From the IMG/VR virus record IMGVR_UViG_3300030333_003824, positions 1-30,396 of that record: a stretch of DNA of 30,396 nt. One strand, written 5' to 3'. The DNA is from a virus. Positions within the stretch are counted from its first letter, which is position 1. Every line of letters begins with the position of its first letter. The notes under the pieces are model-generated. The model did no database searches. It saw only the letters and a list, made by a program, of their open reading frames with translations, and was not told where the DNA came from. A program made the position numbers and the translations under genes. Shown in pieces: positions 29,557-30,396 of the stretch.

Positions 29557-30396
29557 ATGGCCACCGTAAGGTCGGACATCATAATTCCTGAGGTCTTTAC
29601 GCCATACGTTATTGAGCAAACAACGCAGCGTGATGCCTTCTTGGCTAGCGGTGTGGTTCAGCCTATGAGCGAGCTTAATGCGACAGATGGCGGAGATTTC
29701 GTGAATGTCCCTTTCTGGAAAGCAAACCTTTCTGGAGATTTTGAAGTATTAACTGATAGCACTTCATTAACACCAAGTAAAATCCAAGCTGACAAACAGA
29801 TTGGCGTAATCCTTCACAGAGGTCGTGCTTGGGAATCAAGAGACTTAGCTGCTTTGGCTGCTGGTGCTGATCCTATGGCCGCTATTGGTCAGAAGGTTGG
29901 TGCTTACATAGCAAACCAAAGACAAAAAGATCTTCTTGCTTGTCTTGACGGCGTTTTTGGTTCAATCAATGCAAATGACAGCAACTCTGCTTTATTTGCA
30001 AACTGCATTGACTCCGAAAGTGGCGACACTCCAACAAGCTTAAGTCCTAAGCATGTTGCGAAGGCTAAAGCGATTCTTGGAGATGCTGGCGATCAGCTTT
30101 CAGCAGTTTGTATGCACTCAAAAGTGTATTATGACTTGGTTGAGCGTAAGTTAGTTGATTATGTAGTTGCTGGAGATACTGGTGCTGGTGCAACCGCATC
30201 TGGTGGATCAATCGCTCCTGCATACGCTCCCGGCAACAATACTGTTCCTACATATTGCGGATTAAGAGTTATCGTTTCTGATGATGTTTCTACTACAGGT
30301 AGTGGAGCTTCAACAGAGTATTCCACGTTCTTCTTTACACCCGGAGCAGTTGCTTCTGGTGAGCAAGCTGGAATGACAATGGAGACTGATAGATAC
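29557..30396 (+). CDS. Major capsid protein, C-terminus cut by window edge
   Basis: The frame is open from ATG 29557 to the window edge (280 codons, no stop). It has 'IIPEVFTPYVIEQTTQRDAF' at the start, 'DGGDFVNVPFWKANLSGDFE', 'LHRGRAWESRDLAALAAGAD' and 'AVCMHSKVYYDLVERKLVDY', then 'YCGLRVIVSDDVSTTG'. The order of N-arm, spine and A-domain-like segments and the position after a scaffold indicate an HK97-fold capsid subunit. Upstream, 29480-29556 contains GC-richer sequence with short GGG/CCC pairs but no clear promoter. The product is incomplete at its C-terminus. Confidence 0.9.
   Translation, partial: MATVRSDIIIPEVFTPYVIEQTTQRDAFLASGVVQPMSELNATDGGDFVNVPFWKANLSGDFEVLTDSTSLTPSKIQADKQIGVILHRGRAWESRDLAALAAGADPMAAIGQKVGAYIANQRQKDLLACLDGVFGSINANDSNSALFANCIDSESGDTPTSLSPKHVAKAKAILGDAGDQLSAVCMHSKVYYDLVERKLVDYVVAGDTGAGATASGGSIAPAYAPGNNTVPTYCGLRVIVSDDVSTTGSGASTEYSTFFFTPGAVASGEQAGMTMETDRY

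Overview
The window is part of the genome of a tailed double-stranded DNA phage with a long-tail (lambda-like) tail-tip module. The DNA is AT-rich. The small-gene complement, the tail-fibre style (repeats such as 'ILDGATVTTAELNLIDG') and the DUF4055-type portal look like those of marine phages, perhaps cyanophages, but nothing here fixes the host. No integrase, DNA polymerase, helicase, lysis gene or tRNA is visible. The two outermost genes, a tail fibre at the left edge and the major capsid protein at the right edge, are both cut by the window.

Left arm (1-11.4 kb, minus strand). This is a tail operon in the order tape measure, gpM-, gpL-, gpK-, gpI- and gpJ-like tail-tip proteins, a fibre, small fibre-associated genes and a second fibre running off the edge. 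Upstream on the same strand (11.4-17.4 kb) are small regulators and a recombination set: an SSB-like protein with an acidic tail, an ERF single-strand annealing protein, a RusA resolvase, a PD-(D/E)XK nuclease and a winged-helix protein. Unknown genes, a ribbon-helix-helix protein and a stand-alone NrdR-like zinc ribbon are mixed in.

Middle (17.1-21.3 kb). This is an accessory zone of mostly small genes on both strands, several with a private promoter and a Rho-independent terminator. It includes a DUF2958 protein, a 42-residue membrane peptide and a ParB/sulfiredoxin-fold protein. Four small genes described here (14595-14741, 18598-18726, 19962-20135, 20995-21159) are shorter than 60 codons.

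Right arm (21.3-30.4 kb, plus strand). This is the packaging and head operon: a ParB-like protein, a C5-cytosine methyltransferase, small and large terminase, portal, a Mu-F/SPP1-gp7-type head protein fused to an R-S-E ADP-ribosyltransferase domain, a scaffold-like protein and the major capsid protein. One small gene with its own promoter sits antisense between the head protein and the scaffold.

The most striking signal is a repeated control element. A 15-bp palindrome, AATCTTATTAAGATT or a close variant, lies about 20-50 bp upstream of at least nine genes on both strands. In four cases it is joined to GGTGTACA at fixed spacing, so TGTACA-N17-TAAGAT (or TAATAT) reads as a sigma70-like promoter whose -10 box is one arm of the palindrome. 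Six of the downstream genes also share an A-rich AAAAACCAC leader next to the start codon. I interpret this as a phage regulon, with a promoter and operator in one element, that ties recombination, accessory genes, the ParB-methyltransferase-terminase operon and the scaffold/capsid segment together. The ribbon-helix-helix protein at 15876-16052, which has such a palindrome upstream, is a candidate regulator.
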